From contig JAJFZO010000659.1 in NCBI GenBank assembly GCA_021397835.1, positions 496,501 to 560,500 on the forward strand: a stretch of 64,000 nucleotides of DNA, in the 5' to 3' direction. Each line of letters opens with the position of its first letter. The stretch's first letter is position 1. The stretch is from Moringa oleifera. Taxonomy: Eukaryota > Streptophyta > Magnoliopsida > Brassicales > Moringaceae. The notes below the pieces were generated by a model that saw only the letters and a list, made by a program, of their open reading frames with translations, was not told where the DNA came from and ran no database searches. The position numbers and the translations under genes were made by a program. Positions 49,444-63,239 of the stretch are shown one piece after another.

Positions 49444-51391
49444 GTGGGAGTATGCTCCAATTTCCTCAAAATGGGTTTACCCATAAAATCTCGTACCAAT
49501 AAGGCCCTAAACCTAATTTAAGTGGATAGGTAAAGATTGATGCTAACACCAAATCCGTCCCAACTAACAAAGAAAACATGATGCTCTCAGTGGTTTGGAC
49601 CGTTGCGAATCAGTACCAAAAAGGGTTTTTTCAAGAAAAGGAACAAGTTTAAACCAACCGTTAATATAAAGGTATCTGTAAGGGGTAAAGAAATCGGTAA
49701 AAAGCATCCATTTGGAATTGTTTGCAAAAGGTCATTACCTTTAGAATATCTAAAAATGAATTGCATAAATTAAAAAATATATGTATAAAAAATTTAATGC
49801 CGAAGAAATGGTGCCCTCATAAACATAAATACTATGTGGACAAAGAGTGCAAGCTTTGCTATCTGATGAAAAGGAATAAAAATAGACCAAATCAAAAATA
49901 TCATTTCTCTTTTTATGGATAAAAATCTTTCAAGGATCATCGAAGAATAAAACTAAGCAGTAATGTAGGAAGAAGTTATGACTAGCAAAGTTTCTATAAT
50001 GAAAGAGAGAGAGAGAGAGAGAGAAAATACAAAAGAAGATTGCTGACCAAGAACATGTGAAGACTAAAAGGTCATGCTAAGGCAAACTACTATCGTAGGA
50101 GAGAGAAGACAAAATAGCTCCAAAATTAATTAACATGCAAGGAGATTGAAATGAAAGGTAATTGTTGCCTTATTTACTCGATGAGCTAGCCATAGATAAA
50201 CTTTCACATGGATTAAGCACTCAAAGAATTGAAGGAAATTTAATAATAAAGAAAAAGCTTAAAAGGTGGGAGGGCAACATAATCAATATGATGCTTGCTA
50301 TTGAAATGATAAAGACCACCTGAAGATGATGAACAAGAAAGTTAAATATCTCCTTATTAAAAAAGCCACACAATCCTCTTTAAATTCAAGAGTTTGAGGG
50401 AAAAAACATAAGGGGTAAAGAGAACCTCTACTCCTATACTTGAGGTGCCATGTGCGCCCCTTCAACTATAAAAGTAAGGGCTTTTCATATACTCAAATAT
50501 GATATTCGGTTTGAAATACTAACCCCAAATGTAAGAGTATGTTTAGATCATGAACTTAGGTATGTCTGTACACCCTAAAGGCCAAAGTGGAAAGCAAAGG
50601 ATAAGCCCCATACACTTGAAGGCCTTCAAGGAACCATGAAAGGTCAATAAGGATCATAAGAAAGGTAGCCCACTATTGACTAGCATGCTAAGGTAAGGAG
50701 ACCAAGGTCATCAAAGACATACAAGAATGCATCAAGAGCCTTAAAATCGAAAAAGATGTCAGAGTCACCAAGCTATCTTATTGGCAGAGCCTAGGTTGCA
50801 AAAAGGAAAGTTGTCCTGAAATTCCCATCATCTAAGAGTAAAATGATCAAACTAGACATGTGATATTCCTACATAAGGTGATCCCAAATAAGCTTTAGCT
50901 AAAACTCATTTTTACCATACCATCAGTCTGCCACATCATAAAACTGATTTGAGCATCGAAGACCTTTTTGATCGCCCAATAATGCCTGCGCCCCCCCCCC
51001 CCCCCCATCCCCCCGCCCCCCTTTTTTTTTTTGGTTATGTGCAAGATTTTCATCTTACATTCTAGTAAGACCTTGGTCTCCTACATGTATGTTCACATCT
51101 GTTCAAGCTCCATGAATGTTTGAAGCAATAGAAGTTATCTTGGTCGGATTGCTAACACCTTTTCTTTTCTTTTCTAGATACCGACCTCTCTAGAGTTGTA
51201 TTTTTAGTTTATAAGGTTAAATTATTCAAATATAATTAAGTTTGCATTTAAGAATTTTTCTTAGATACCACATGTAATCGTAATTTGAGGATTATAAATG
51301 TACCTAAAAGATCAACTACGAGCACCTTGAAATTATTTTAGTCATTTTCAAGTAGGAAAGCATATTAAGCTCCTCTTTTGATAGCTGATCA
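49444..51391 (+). repeat. Long direct repeat, copy B (about 1.95 kb)
   Basis: Partner of 47239-49091; starts TGTGGGAGTATGCTCC and ends CTTTTGATAGCTGATCA. It carries a GA microsatellite at about 49998-50023 and an extra C-rich stretch at 50991-51032 that copy A lacks. Differences are spread evenly, so the copies are old. Confidence 0.8.
50991..51032. repeat. C-rich then T-rich homopolymer stretch
   Basis: Sixteen C, then ATCCCCCCGCCCCCC, then about eleven T. Absent at the matching place in copy A, where the sequence goes from AATCATGCAATGACATCC to TTTCTTCC. Length may be unreliable. Confidence 0.85.
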
Positions 51392-52035
51392 ATTCTTTCC
51401 TTATTTAGATTGAAATTTATAACAGCCAATTAAAGAAGCACTTGAAAAATTGGCGGGAAAAAATGGATTTCACCAAGGTAGATATTAATTGTATTGTGTA
51501 TACCAAACCTTTAATTACTCTTCCACATCATCGTAAAAGAGATGTCCTGCTCCATATCAAATCTATTAAGTTTACAAAATTCGAACAATTTTTTGTCTCT
51601 TTCATTATTAAAATTCTGGCAAACAATTTTTTATCTCTTTTATTATTAAAATTCTGGCATAGACGAGGCACGAAATTACTGTATCATTAAGAGAAGAACC
51701 TGAAAACTGAGGTACAATATAATATACAGCCTGCAGCCAGTGACAATATGCGTTTCTTTCTTTCTTTGGTTTTCACGAGGGCGACACCAATATATGCTGG
51801 TAGAGTTTTCTTCTTGGTATTGCATTATATGCAACATTTTTCTTTTGGCAATTATGGACTGAGAAACTAATACTGGAGTAATAAAATCACAGTAGCATTT
51901 TATTGTCATTTTACAGCAACGTTATTGTCATTAGCAAAAGACAAATGAAATATGTAATCTCTATGTAATGAAACTTTTCTTTCCTTTTGCTTTAAAGACA
52001 CTAAGAAAGAGAACCGTCCCAGATTGAATTTGTGT
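51392..52035. other. Upstream region of the carboxypeptidase gene
   Basis: No gene. Contains a 40-base near-repeat (TTTTATCTCTTTNATTATTAAAATTCTGGCA at about 51590 and 51625). The last few hundred bases should hold the promoter of the plus-strand gene that follows. Confidence 0.4.
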
Positions 52036-52042
52036 ATAATAT

Positions 52043-52052
52043 ATATATAAAG
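52043..52052 (+). promoter_or_regulatory. TATA box of the serine carboxypeptidase-like gene
   Basis: ATATATATAAAG in GTGTATAATATATATATAAAGC. Start of transcription would be near 52075-52085, about 110 bases before the preferred ATG at 52191. Confidence 0.55.
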
Positions 52053-52082
52053 CTGTCATTTGGGTTCTTCGGAAGGCTATAG

Positions 52083-54398
<2,316 letters not shown>

Positions 54399-55646
54399 TA
54401 TCACCCTCTAGCTACGACCATGCATTGCAAACCAAGCTTCTTATCAGATATTATGCTTTTAAATCAAGAAATAAGCTTTCCATTTTAAGAGACATGAGAT
54501 TAATGTGATTTTGTGAACGGTGACCTACGTTGTTGTTGTTGTTGTTAAAAAAGTACTTCTACCTCCATCATCATTTATGAAATTAATGATAGTTCTTTAT
54601 TTTCTAAATAATATTAACATTGAATTAAAAATAGTCAAACAAAAATTTCTTTGCCCATACACCCCTACCTGCATAACTAGTACTAAGCCTACAACCATAT
54701 AACAGAAAATTAAATAATCATTTGATTGTTAAAATAAACCATACTAATCAATATATGAATTGTGACAGTCATTTTCATTGGATCTCTAAACTAAGTACGT
54801 GGAGAGTGATTGAAGATAACATGGTCTAATTTCAACGTTCATATACTAAAAAAAACAATACAAAATTGTTAAGAATTAGCTGTTCTATATATATTTGCTC
54901 TAGTTTGCATTTGTTTTCTGTTTTATTGTGCCCCTAGTTCAGAAAAGTTTGTTGAATTTTAATTTATTTAAACCTCACAGAATATCATAAATAGAACAAG
55001 TAATTTTTTATTTTAATATTTATAGTCCATTTCTCATCACAAAGAGTTATTCTCCTAAGTTTGATAACTTTGATTAAGAAATGGCAACCAACAAAAAATG
55101 ATCAAAGCATCGGACGTTGGAGTTAATTAATGAATGAGATGTAGCTCATGGAGCTTGGAATGGCCCATAAGTTGCACCAACTTGGAGAAACTATCAACCG
55201 TCTCTCTATGCTCTACTTCCCAATTGACAATCTGTTAGTCACTGCAACGGAGAACAAAATTGTCATTCTCACACCAATAGAACTGACCAAGGCAGCAATC
55301 GAGCAACCTTCTCTTCTAGAATGGCAAAACTCTTCCCACGGTATTCTATTGATAGCCCAATTAACTGAATGGTTTAATAGAGTTTACCTTTTTTAAAATT
55401 TCAAAGTAGCATTGATTTACATAAAATACCTTGGCCTCATTTTATCTCAAGGGAGAAGCTAACTACTGTTGATAATGGCTTTCTGAAGCTTACATGAAGG
55501 AAGGAGCAATTGTGACAAGGAAGGAGAGTTGTTGGCTTGATTCGCACCTTTTAATGAGAAATTTCATAAAGGCATATAAAAATTTAAATATATGAGTTCA
55601 CTAAAAAAAATAAGAAAAGAGTTTGAAAAGTTAGAGAACAAAATAT
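54399..55646. other. 3' UTR of the carboxypeptidase gene and intergenic sequence
   Basis: The 3' UTR probably ends near 54500. A plus-strand open frame at 55148-55396 (82 codons, MELGMAHKLHQLGETINRL near its start) has more ordinary codon composition than the surroundings, but I do not recognise it. A GTTGTTGTTGTT microsatellite lies at 54531-54547. Confidence 0.4.
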
Positions 55647-56820
55647 CACTACAACAAAATAGTTTTTCAGAGATAATTGTTTAGCGACAATCGTCCCAAT
55701 TGTCAATATATATATTAGTAGAAGCTTTTTTGTCAAATAACAATTATTAATAATTATATGTTTACAATCATCCTTTTTGCTGAATTTTGATCTGTTGTTA
55801 AATTCTATCACTATTGTATCACTAATTAGTTGTTAATTAAATATTCCAATTTTCTTAGAGTTTTATTGCTAATCTATATTATCTAGTGAAAGATTGTGCC
55901 GATAGCTAATTTTTATTGCTATTTTGAAATTTTTTTTGTAGTTGGTGAAACAAATAAGATTTACTAGTAAGATAACTTGTTAATCTTTTTTTACATGATT
56001 TTATACATGGACAATGTTAAAATACATAAGTCAAATGCAAATTTAATTCCGGATTAGAATCAAACTCTTATTATTATTTTTAAGTAGGATTTTGTTTTTG
56101 TTATGAGTTTGAGTTTTTTTGCTCAGGACTAAAAGTTATAAAAAAAACATATTTAAACTTAATTTTTTATTGGGTCTTTAAGCCTGGTTCATTTTATCTA
56201 CATCAATTTGCATTTTTTTTTTATATTTCATATTTTAATAAAAATAATTTAAAAAATATAATAATTTTTTGGTTTTAATTTTTATATATCTTACTCCTTT
56301 AAATATATATTTAATTTTAAGTATGATTTAGTAAATATTATTTTATTATATTACGTCAATATTAATTAATTCAATATAAAATTTTCAATTTTAAATTTTT
56401 TTAAAAAATTGTAAACTCATGTTAAAAGCAATTGTAAATACTGGTCTCTAAAAATATATATTTTCTTCTTGAACATCTAACAACAAATAGAAAATCGATC
56501 ACTGAATTTGAAAAGAAACAATAAATTTAATGACTAATTGAGGTGACAATCGCTAAGGTGGAAGACTAGCGACCGTCACTAGGTTGTTGCTAAGAGTTAG
56601 AGATTTTGGCAAGTGGTGCTTTCTGAAATTTGGTAATAGCCCTCCAAGAAGATCATTAAGCAGCAATCAAGGCTTGGAATTTCACCAAAAAGCTTGGTGA
56701 CAACCTTCTAGGGTGTCACTAGAGAGCCAAGAAACCTTGGGTTTTCACCTAAGGCCTAACAATCATTTTTATGGCGGTTACTGACTAATGATCGCTGTAA
56801 ATGGGTATATAACTTAGGCT
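55647..56820 (+). mobile_element. CACTA-type left terminus with subterminal repeats
   Basis: CACTACAACAAAATAG at 55647 matches the first 15 bases of the CACTA end at 45165 in inverted form. Motifs such as TTAGCGACAATCG and ACAATCGCTAAGG recur at 55680, 56535-56590 and 56760-56800, as expected of a subterminal zone. A 0.28-kb inverted-repeat arm lies inside it (55943-56225). A CT-rich leader-like sequence begins near 56830. No transposase was found. Confidence 0.55.
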
Positions 56821-58083
56821 TTTGCCCTAATTTTCCTTTTTCTCTTTCTGGCAAGCACCGTCCCTCCCTTTTTGTGCAACTCTCTCTCCTATAGCTTCCC
56901 CATTTTGTCCCCTTTTATATCGGTAAATCATCACTAACAAAGTAATTACCAGTCGAAAAATCATATTTTCTTCCCATCCTTTATTTCTTTTTAGGTATTT
57001 GTTATATATCCATACCCATTAAGCTTGTACACCTATACCCATTGTAAGGATTGTTTATCACCATCCGGTTGCCACCATCAGCCACGCTTCATTAATCTAT
57101 GTTCGTCGTCCGACAGTGGTGAGATTTTAGGTTAACTTGTAATTAACTTTTAGTTAATTGTTAATATATAGCCAATGTTAATTGTTAATGTAGATGTAAT
57201 TATATGTTAGCTGTAATTAGTTTTTAATTTTTAACTGTTAATTGTTGTAAGTATGTTAACTAAATGTTATAGTTGTAATTAAATAATAAGTTAATTTAAT
57301 GCTAGTTAAAGAGTAATTAGAAATGTGAATATTGATGTTGTTAATTTTAATTGTTAAAATTTTGTTTAAGTACATGTTTATTAATGAGTTAGATTATTTA
57401 CATTCGTTAAATTAATTGTTTAATTAGTTTTAAGTTGAGATAAATAATTTAATTAGATTTTTATTAAAAGAAAATTAATTAGATATTAATTGTCAATGTA
57501 AAAGTAATTATATGTCAGTGGTAATTTGTTTTTAATTCTTGATTTTTAATATTGTTAGTGTATTGATTAAATGTTCTAGTTATGATTAAATTTTAATAAA
57601 TTAATGTTAGACAAAGAGTAACTATAAATGAAAATATGGATGTTGTTAATTTTAATTGTTAAGATTTTGTTCACGTATATGTTTATTAATGAGTTAGATT
57701 AGTTAGATTAATGGTTTCATTTAGATTTTAAGTTGAAATAAATAATTTAATTAGAGTTTCATTATTAAAATATTAAGTACCAAAAAAATGCAAGTTGATG
57801 TAGATAAAATGTTCTATACTTAAAGGTCCAATAAAAATTGAGTTTAAAAACATTTCCTATAAGTATTAGCCTCAAGTAAAAAAAAAAAAGAAAAAGAAAA
57901 ACTCAAGCCCATAACAAAAACGAAATCCTATTGAAGAAAAAGAAAAGAAAAGGAGTCTGATTCCAATGTGTTGTTAAATATGCATTTGGTTTTTATATTT
58001 TAACTTTGCCGATGCATGAAATCATTCAAAGAAAGAATAAAAAGTTACCTTACTAGTAAAACCTAATAAATTAATATCTTCAC
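55943..58083. mobile_element. Two long inverted repeats (about 0.28 kb) around a 1.5-kb core
   Basis: 55943-56225 aligns with the reverse complement of 57775-58083. Shared order, read from the left: GTGAA..., TTTACTAGTAAGRTAACTT, GATTTYATRCATSG, GTTAAAATA, AAATGCA, GAATCARACTC, TAGGATTTNGTTTTTGTTATG, GTCTTTAAG, CATTTTATCTACATCAAYTTGCATTTTTTT. Arms this long suit a Mutator-like element, but no 9-base target duplication was found, so two dispersed repeat copies in opposite orientation are also possible. The core has no transposase. Confidence 0.6.
57170..57780 (+). repeat. Tandem duplication, period about 305 bp
   Basis: Two diverged copies meet near 57475. Landmarks repeat 305 bases apart: TGTNAATGTANANGTAATTATATGT at about 57186 and 57491; GATGTTGTTAATTTTAATTGTTAA at about 57333 and 57638; TTATTAATGAGTTAGATTA at about 57379 and 57684. 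Confidence 0.8.
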
Positions 58084-59490
58084 AGATCCTTTTAATAAAA
58101 TGCAATCTAATTATTGACTAGAGAGAAAGAAAAGCTTGGTCCATTTTCACGTAGCTTCTAGGTTTGGTTACAGCCTAGTTTAGGATTCAAACCCATAAAA
58201 ACTTGGTCATCTTAGCAATAGCAAAAGAAACTTTTCCTTGGCATGTTCCCTCATTTTCTCCATTTTATCACTCCTTTGGTGTATCTTTTGCTGCATTACC
58301 ACTTGATCTCTATAACAATCATTTTGTTTTCTAAATTTTATCATTTACTATAGGTAGATTTCAATCTTTTATCTATTATGTTTATTCGGGGCTTTCTTAC
58401 TAAATCTTTGTTTATCTATAACCCTAACGATTATGCAAAATTCATTTTACGTCAAATTGCATGTCATATATTTATGTGTATCTATATCGAAAGTTCAATT
58501 GGTTTGCTTCAATATTAGTTTTCTTTGTTGATTGAGAGCTCAAGTCTTACTGAAATCTTTGAAATGTTAATCCTACTCCTTGCCTTTATTTTTTAGCTAG
58601 ATGATCAGTGGAGTCTGCAGTCAAGCTTGATTTTGTGATCACCGTAAGTATAATAGTAATAGTTTAATGGTATGCAGAGGACTACTCATAAATTGAGGTT
58701 TGAACTTTCATTTTACACCTCCAAGACCTTAATTGCTATGAAATTTATTGTATCATGCTACAATTCATTTGGGATATGCTATATGTGAGTGGAGAATGAC
58801 CTTAGGATGAATTTGTAAATGATATTTGATGCCAAAAATTTCGTTATTGATATCTATTATACTACCATGGTTATTTTTTCACCTAGTGTTTGGAATCAAA
58901 TAATGAGATTTGCAAGCATGCTTGTACATCATACTAGACAGAGCATAGCATTTCAAATAATCGACACTAGGTTTATGTCATTGTGTGTTCTTTATCTCTC
59001 TGTATTTAATTTTTCTTTTTCATTTGATTTATATTTCATGTATTTTAAATATAAAAGAAACTCACTAATGGTGTTTCTCTTTTTTTTTTTTTTTCCTTTT
59101 CTTGTTCCCCCTTAAATTATTATGTAAAATTCACTCAAGTACAACTAGATTCTCCTCGATGATATATACATATATGTTTGCTCCTTGAATAGGTTATGGA
59201 TGCCAAAAACTTCCATTTTTAACTTAGTAGGCATCATGACTCACATTCATTTCCTCGAGTATTTCTCCAAGTAGCTTTTATGGTAATTCATATGTTTGGT
59301 TGTGTGATATTATTTGCAGATGACTTTTGTGTAAGCAATCTAGTAAATTTTCTTTTTTGACTCTAAATATTGTTTATCTCTTATATTTTTCTTTTTGTAT
59401 CGATGTTGAAATTTTTTGGGATTTCGGGTTTGATTATATAAAGACAATAGATTTTGAGTTACACGTCTCTAAAACTACATGAGCTTAACT
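58084..59490. other. Intergenic stretch, no gene seen
   Basis: A plus-strand frame at 58819-59115 is hydrophobic low-complexity without a known domain. No repeat family recognised. Confidence 0.35.
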
Positions 59491-59549
59491 CACTACCACA
59501 AAAGTTATAATAAATAATAATAATTTAATGATAGTTATTCAAATAACTG

Positions 59550-60070
59550 TCATTAAAAAGGTTAACTAACACTTTTAATGACAGTCTTTCAAAACTATAA
59601 TTAAAAATGAGTTCTTTAACGTCAGTAAATAATAAAATAATATTTAAGATTAATCTTTCATGCCAGTTAAACAAGAAGTAATGTTAAAAGATCATCCTCG
59701 AAGCCTTTAACATCAGTTCTTCAATAACTAAAGTTAAAGGCCTTCAATCTTTCAAAACAACACTAGTGCCTTTAACACTAGTTCTTTCGGAACTGGCATT
59801 AAAGACCTTCAATCACAAAGGAGAAGGATTTATACGTCAATTCTAGCAAAACTAGCATCGAAGGCCATCTTGCTAGTTCTAACCACTTAAAGGCTGTGAG
59901 GATACGCTAGCTTTGCCAAAGGATACGCCAACTTTACCAGTTTTGCTCATGCTAGCCTTCAATATCCTTTTATGCCAGTCATGGCAAAACTGGCGTGAAA
60001 GGATCTACAGAACTGGTGTTGAAGGCTATCCCATGCTTTTCATGCAAGTTCTAGCCATGCTACCTTGCTG
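59550..60070. repeat. Subterminal repeats of the right-hand CACTA element
   Basis: Variants of CCTTTAACGCCAGTTCTGGC and its reverse complement recur about 15 times in both orientations, for example CTTTAACACTAGTTCT at 59769, AACTGGCATTAAAG at 59792, and AAACTGGCGTGAAAGG at 59987. They become more G+C-rich towards 60000. Confidence 0.8.
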
Positions 60071-60734
60071 AAACGTTTCTGTCTCTTCAACTCACCATGT
60101 TATCTGATTGGATAAGATTGCATTGGATTCCATGATCCACTCTTTTTCCCCTTCTTTCACCTTTTTATTTCATTTAAAATTGGAAGGCAAAGTGACCTAG
60201 TTGACAACCATGCCTCATATGAGACATACTTTTTAATTCTTTCTTCTTTTTAGCTGCCTTCAATTCAATCTTGATCTTCTTCTTCTTTTTCTTTTGATTT
60301 TTCTCAACTGGCAAAAAAATGAAAGAAAAATTAGCATTCACCCTTCTGTGTTCGTGTGGGTGATGCTTGCTGGGTTATTCTCCCAAAACCTGCTTCTCTT
60401 TGTAATGTTAATTCATTTTGAAGACTAGAAGAACTATTACTCACTAGGAAGCCCACATGGAGGTCTCTCTCACTCTCTCTCTATCTCATGCTAGTAATTT
60501 GTGGCAATGGTGTAGCTATGGAGTTTTCGTGCTTTACGTCAACTTTGGCATGCTTTAAGTGAGGTGTTTTAGGCCATGGAAATGTAGTATAATGGTCAAT
60601 CTAAATCAATGATTCTTAATGGTTTTTGTGCTAAAAAAGAAAACCTAATTTTGACATACAATGCAAGTTCATATGGAAGGTCGTCCCATGGAGCTTCACC
60701 GTCAATGCCTTCAAGAGGTAGCTATGGAGGGACA
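60071..60734. other. Element interior before the acyltransferase copy
   Basis: CT-rich leader-like sequence (TCTCTCTCACTCTCTCTCTATCTC at about 60460). An open frame at 60609 runs into the acyltransferase N-terminus, but its first 35 residues are not recognisable as part of it. Confidence 0.4.
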
Positions 60735-61600
60735 CCTCACTTAAGAATCCATAAACTCTGTCTTCTTGATCAGTTAACACCTCCTTTTTACATCTCTGTT
60801 ATTTTTTTTTTTACACACCTACAAGGCAAAACTCAACTGAAATCTTTAATCGTCTCAAGAAATCACTGTCGGAGACACTGACACACTTTTATCCATTCGT
60901 TAGACAGGTCAAAAATGGCTTGAACATTGACTGTAATGATTATGGTGCCACCGACATTCAAGCAAACGTTACAAGTAACATGTCCATGGTGGTCAAGCAA
61001 CTAGAGATTGATATGCTGCAGAGGCTACTACCTTGCAACTCGTATGAAAAGTTGCTTAAATCAAGAACTCAGGCGATTCTCGCAGTGCAGGTGAATTACT
61101 TAGCCTGTTATGGGATGAGAATCGTTGTATGCATTAATCATGTCATTGCATATGTAATAATAATTGTAACCTTCGTTAAAACCTAGGCTATTGTTGCTTT
61201 TGGTTCTGCCAAAGAGATAAACGGTGTGATCTTCGATGACAGCTCTCTTTCACACCCAAGAGATATTTTTGACTTGAGGAAGATCATTGAGAAGAACCAA
61301 GATGTGTTAGTTCCAAAAATCGTGATGAAGAAGTTCTTGTTTGAGGGGCCTACCATAGCGGCACTGAGAGACAAGATCCACAATGGGTTTCATGCGAACT
61401 GTCCAACACAAGTAAAGGCTATTTTGGCACTTATCTAGAGCGCAGTAATAACCATAGCCAAAGAGAAAGAAGAAGTTACGGTCCCCATGCACGTGGCAAC
61501 AATCGTCATGAACCTTAAGAAATGAATGAATCCACCATTGCCACCACACTGCATCGAAAACGCATACCAAAAGACCATTTCAACTAGTATTGGGAGTTAT
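60735..61600 (+). pseudogene. BAHD acyltransferase pseudogene (vinorine synthase-like group)
   Basis: BAHD enzymes move an acyl group from acyl-CoA to alcohols or amines in specialised metabolism. The N-terminus reads TPHLRIHKLCLLDQLTPPFYI. After a frameshift near 60815 come STEIFNRLKKSLSETLTHFY, VKNGLNIDCNDYGA and TQAILAVQVNY. Then CINHVIAYV replaces the catalytic HxxxD (Asp is Tyr), followed by VTFVKT-stop-AIVAFGSA, FDDSSLSHPRDIF, KKFLFEGPTIAALRDKI, a second stop after AILALI, and a third before MNPPLPPHCIEN. Two stops are TAG where relatives have Trp (TGG). The C-terminal third with the DFGWG motif is missing. No intron is seen. It cannot make an active enzyme. Confidence 0.9.
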
Positions 61601-61673
61601 CTCAAGTTAATTATTTATTACAAGATGAGGAATGTTGCACTACCTTTGAAAGTTTTCACATATTCCTTTTCAG

Positions 61674-62796
61674 GATCACTATATACTGAAGTTGATTTCT
61701 ATAAGAAACTATGTGGGGCCTCCATTGTTCGAAGGTGAGCTTTGAATCAGGTATTGATTTTGTTGGCTCTTTTCAAAAAGTAGAGCTTTTCCTTTGTTTA
61801 AGATGTCAATTGTGATGTCATTGCTATTATGCTAGAAAGGTGTAAAGCCTAGTGTTATGGGGTGCCAGGCACATTTTGAGACTTGAAACTTGGATTTTTT
61901 TCTAGGTTTTGGCTTATTGACTTTATCGTGCTTTCATTTATATTTGCTAACATGGTCTTTGTGTACAGTGGGGAAAGCATGGAAAATGCATTACGTGCAT
62001 GTTGTAAAGGAATAAAAATTGGAAAAATTCTCATTCATCATGATGGGGACAATAGGAAACAGGTGAGCAATGTTTTTGTAGTATAATATGCTTGGGAAGC
62101 TGATATATGAGAAGTTTCTCAAGGATATTTTAGAAAGACATGTCTTGCTTCTAGACCCTGTTCTTGCTATAGGTTATTTGTTCTCTTTCCTTGATTCTGT
62201 TGTACTTAACTGATCAATGCAATAATATGCTTGAGAAGTTGAGTTTATTGAAAAGAAATCTTCTCCATCCATGCTTTCCCATTCATTTTTTTTTCTTCTT
62301 TGGACAACATAAACTCTTTTTCCTAGCAGAAAGAGAAAATCTTGGATAGACAATAAGGCGAGCTCATTTACTAAAAATCTTTTTTTTGTCATAGGCTTGT
62401 TGCATGCCCATCCAATTCTATTAATGCCAAAAACTAATGTTGATGGATTTCCTTGTAAGGAACTCTGCTAACTAAGCCATTGAACTACTTATACATAAAG
62501 GAGTTCTAGAATCCTACATCATATTCCTAAATCTCATCTCAGTGAGTTTAACTCAGTGCCAGTTTCAAATGCTTTCTTTTTGAAAATATTAAAAGAAAAA
62601 AGAGGAAAATTTACATATGCTAATTCTGTGTATGCCTTCTTTTTCCAGGCACTCGAGGGAATTCACTGTGTTTGCAAGAGATTCCCATCCTTGAAAATTG
62701 TCAATTTTGGAAATTGATACTTGTTTGAATGAAGAGTTTCGTCTCATATCTAGAATGGGTGAGTTTAGTGATTGATACTTTAGCATTGATGACTAA
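61674..62796 (+). pseudogene. Uridine kinase-like (UKL) pseudogene, C-terminal UPRT half only
   Basis: Plant UKL proteins join uridine kinase and uracil phosphoribosyltransferase domains for pyrimidine salvage. Only the UPRT half is here, as five exons with introns kept: 61674-61734 (YTEVDFYKKLCGASIVR), 61969-62062 (SGESMENALRACCKGIKIGK, ILIHHDGDNRKQ), 62100-62172 (LIYEKFLKDILERHVLLLDP), about 62460-62542 (NSAN-stop-AIELLIHKG, IIFLNLIS), 62649-62796 (EGIHCVCKRFPSLKIV, then a one-base insertion). Gln became a stop (CAA to TAA) in the PRPP-binding exon, and Arg near the C-terminus is TGA. The end matches GMGEFGDRYFGTDD with changes. Retained introns mean a DNA-level copy, not a retrocopy. Confidence 0.92.
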
Positions 62797-63239
62797 GTAA
62801 TTGACAAGTAAAGCTTAGTACAGCTCATTATCAAATGGATATTACTTGGAGCTATAGTAATATTCATGTGCAAAGGTTGCTGGGTTCTTGATGTATGCTT
62901 CTAGAGCTATAAGCGAAGATCCCAGTGCTCAGTGTGAGTTTTGTTACGTTTGCCTTTTTCATGTAAAGAATTTTAATATAATGTGATGACTTCTAGTTCA
63001 TATATCAGCTTGTTGTTTCATGAATTCATCTGGTTTATTTTGAGATGGAAAATTTCTTGAAAAAAATACTTAAAAGGAAATAAAGATACTCAAAACAATA
63101 TTTTACAACCAAAAAGAATGATAGGTCCATGTGACAGAAGAGTAGTGATATTTCCTTATAACTTGAGGTAAGTCTTAATACTGGTTGAAATTATTAATAG
63201 TTTTGTTCACACTATTTTTAACATTTATTTTTGATAATG
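62797..63239. other. Spacer between the UKL copy and the CACTA protein end
   Basis: May include the copied UKL 3' UTR (to about 63000). No gene is seen. Confidence 0.4.

Noticed and set aside
49444..51391. Hidden protein-coding genes inside the long direct repeats (for example the 66-codon frame at 49722)
   Set aside because: The frames are not shared by the two copies and show no domains.
55148..55396. 82-codon open frame behind the carboxypeptidase gene
   Set aside because: No recognised domain, no promoter or splice context, and an ORF of this length is not unusual; kept only as a note in the intergenic entry.
58819..59115. 98-codon hydrophobic frame
   Set aside because: Phe-rich translation of T-rich sequence ending in a poly-T run; no homology recognised.
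61094..61185. Apparent GTGAAT...TAG intron inside the acyltransferase copy
   Set aside because: The stretch translates as continuous BAHD sequence (QVNY...CINH...VTFVKT), so it is coding-derived and the donor and acceptor look-alikes are chance; BAHD genes of this group usually lack an intron here.
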